In this document: one piece after another, positions 6,024 to 6,731 of the stretch
How the letters are laid out: the number at the start of each line of letters is the position of its first letter
Position numbering within the stretch: the stretch's first letter is position 1
NCBI GenBank assembly: GCA_002401295.1
Contig: NVSR01000021.1
Span: forward strand, 1-6,731
DNA from: SAR324 cluster bacterium
GTDB taxonomy: Bacteria; SAR324; XYD2-FULL-50-16
Length of the DNA: 6,731 nucleotides
Direction of reading: 5' to 3'
Notes under the pieces: model-generated
What the model saw: the letters and a program-made list of their open reading frames with translations, nothing else
Database searches by the model: none
What the model was told of the DNA's origin: nothing
Made by a program: the position numbers and the translations under genes

Positions 6024-6731
6024 CTACAAACCTAGAAAACTAGGCAGGCATAAAATAGCCACTTCGATCAATTCGCATGAGGCACCTAAAATATCCCCAG
6101 TAATTCCACCAACTCGCCTCACTGCCCAATAAGCCATCAGACGGCATAAAACCCAACCGACAAGGAGGGCGAGCACACCAATGGCTCCCAAGATCCAATA
6201 CAAAACAAAAGAAGCACCCACAAAAGCAATCAGCCAGTGAATCTTTTTAGCATCTTGCACAAAGCTGGAAGCAGTGCCTTCTTTCCTGGCATAGGGAAAC
6301 CAAACAGCCAAATCAACTTGAATTGTTCGAGAAATCAAATAAGCAGCTAAAATCCAAAGCAGCTGTCCCTGATTGATGATCCCCACAAAAGCAATCCATT
6401 TGGCCAATAGGACCATCACCAAAGCAATGACTCCATAACTCCCCAAAAAGGAGTCTTTCATAATGGCCAAGGTACGTTCCCGCTCATGACCACCCCAAAA
6501 ACCATCGGCCCAATCTGCTATTCCATCCAGATGCAGACCTCTAGTTAATAAGGCACTAAGAATAACCAATAAAACACCGATGCCCTCTGCCCAAATTGCC
6601 ACATTAAAAGTGGTTGCTAGCAGCCCAAATCCCCATACTAGAAATACTAAAACGCCTCCTAACAAGCCTCCAACGAATGGAAACCAGGGAATCGTGTCAG
6701 CAAAATGTTGGGTATCCCTTCCGGGAGTGGG
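6024..6731 (-). CDS. cobS: Adenosylcobinamide-GDP ribazoletransferase (cobalamin synthase), 5' end outside window
   Basis: This integral membrane enzyme joins adenosylcobinamide-GDP (from CobU) to alpha-ribazole or its phosphate (from CobT), completing adenosylcobalamin or its phosphate. The frame is open from the window edge to a TAG at 6026-6024, showing 235 residues. The start lies beyond 6731, and comparison with the usual length of about 250 suggests only some 10-25 residues are missing. A TTG at 6665 is not the likely start, because family-like sequence (IPWFPFVGGLLGG) reads through it from upstream. Motifs in visible-fragment numbering: TRGLHLDGIADWADG (63-77) with the aspartate pairs thought to bind metal, ERTLAIMKDSFLGSYGV (85-101) and GGITGDILGASCELIE (208-223). 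Several hydrophobic segments between them fit a polytopic membrane protein. It is the most upstream cob gene seen. CobC, which would remove the phosphate, is not in the window. Confidence 0.95.
   Translation of the reverse strand, partial: PTPGRDTQHFADTIPWFPFVGGLLGGVLVFLVWGFGLLATTFNVAIWAEGIGVLLVILSALLTRGLHLDGIADWADGFWGGHERERTLAIMKDSFLGSYGVIALVMVLLAKWIAFVGIINQGQLLWILAAYLISRTIQVDLAVWFPYARKEGTASSFVQDAKKIHWLIAFVGASFVLYWILGAIGVLALLVGWVLCRLMAYWAVRRVGGITGDILGASCELIEVAILCLPSFLGL

Noticed and set aside
6031..6044. Inverted repeat CCTAG-AAAA-CTAGG as a cobS terminator
   Set aside because: The five-pair AT-containing stem lies inside the cobS coding end and is not followed by a run of T on the minus strand.

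Overview
The window is a bacterial chromosomal segment carrying the late half of cobalamin (vitamin B12) biosynthesis. All six recognisable pathway genes lie on the minus strand, so transcription runs from high to low coordinates: cobS (5' end outside the window), cobQ/cbiP, cobD, cbiB, cobU, cobT. A seventh minus-strand gene at the low-coordinate edge is cut off by the window. It looks like the N-terminal part of a radical SAM protein of the spore photoproduct lyase-like family. The DNA looks moderately AT-rich by eye. Gene content and intergenic repeats fit a free-living Gram-negative-type bacterium, but I cannot name the phylum from this sequence with confidence.

Layout from right to left (direction of transcription): cobS, partial, 6024-6731; a 76-nt gap with a possible short upstream ORF whose stop overlaps the cobQ start; cobQ/cbiP 4400-5947; a 100-nt gap (4300-4399) filled by two inverted REP-like palindromes, one of which supplies the cobQ stop codon; cobD 3214-4299, whose last codons and stop lie in a degenerate heptamer repeat; a 61-nt gap with a weak hairpin and T-run; cbiB 2151-3152; a 37-nt gap; cobU 1592-2113; a 2-nt gap; cobT 537-1589; an 81-nt gap holding a second copy of the heptamer repeat in the opposite orientation; the partial radical SAM gene 1-455. 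No stretch longer than 300 bases lacks a gene.

The genes work together as follows. CobQ/CbiP amidates adenosylcobyrinic acid a,c-diamide to adenosylcobyric acid. CobD makes (R)-1-amino-2-propanol phosphate from threonine phosphate. The membrane protein CbiB joins these two products to form adenosylcobinamide phosphate. CobU activates that to adenosylcobinamide-GDP. CobT makes alpha-ribazole phosphate from dimethylbenzimidazole, and the membrane protein CobS joins the last two. This is a complete nucleotide-loop assembly set apart from the CobC phosphatase. CobQ implies that the corrin ring is made by genes elsewhere, or that incompletely amidated corrinoids are salvaged. No cobalamin riboswitch is visible here; if there is one, it should lie upstream of cobS, beyond 6731.

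I see no new biological system. The points worth a second look are the two repeat families that invade gene ends (heptamer tracts and a REP pair), the truncated radical SAM gene next to the B12 cluster, and a perfect 20-bp palindrome inside that gene.
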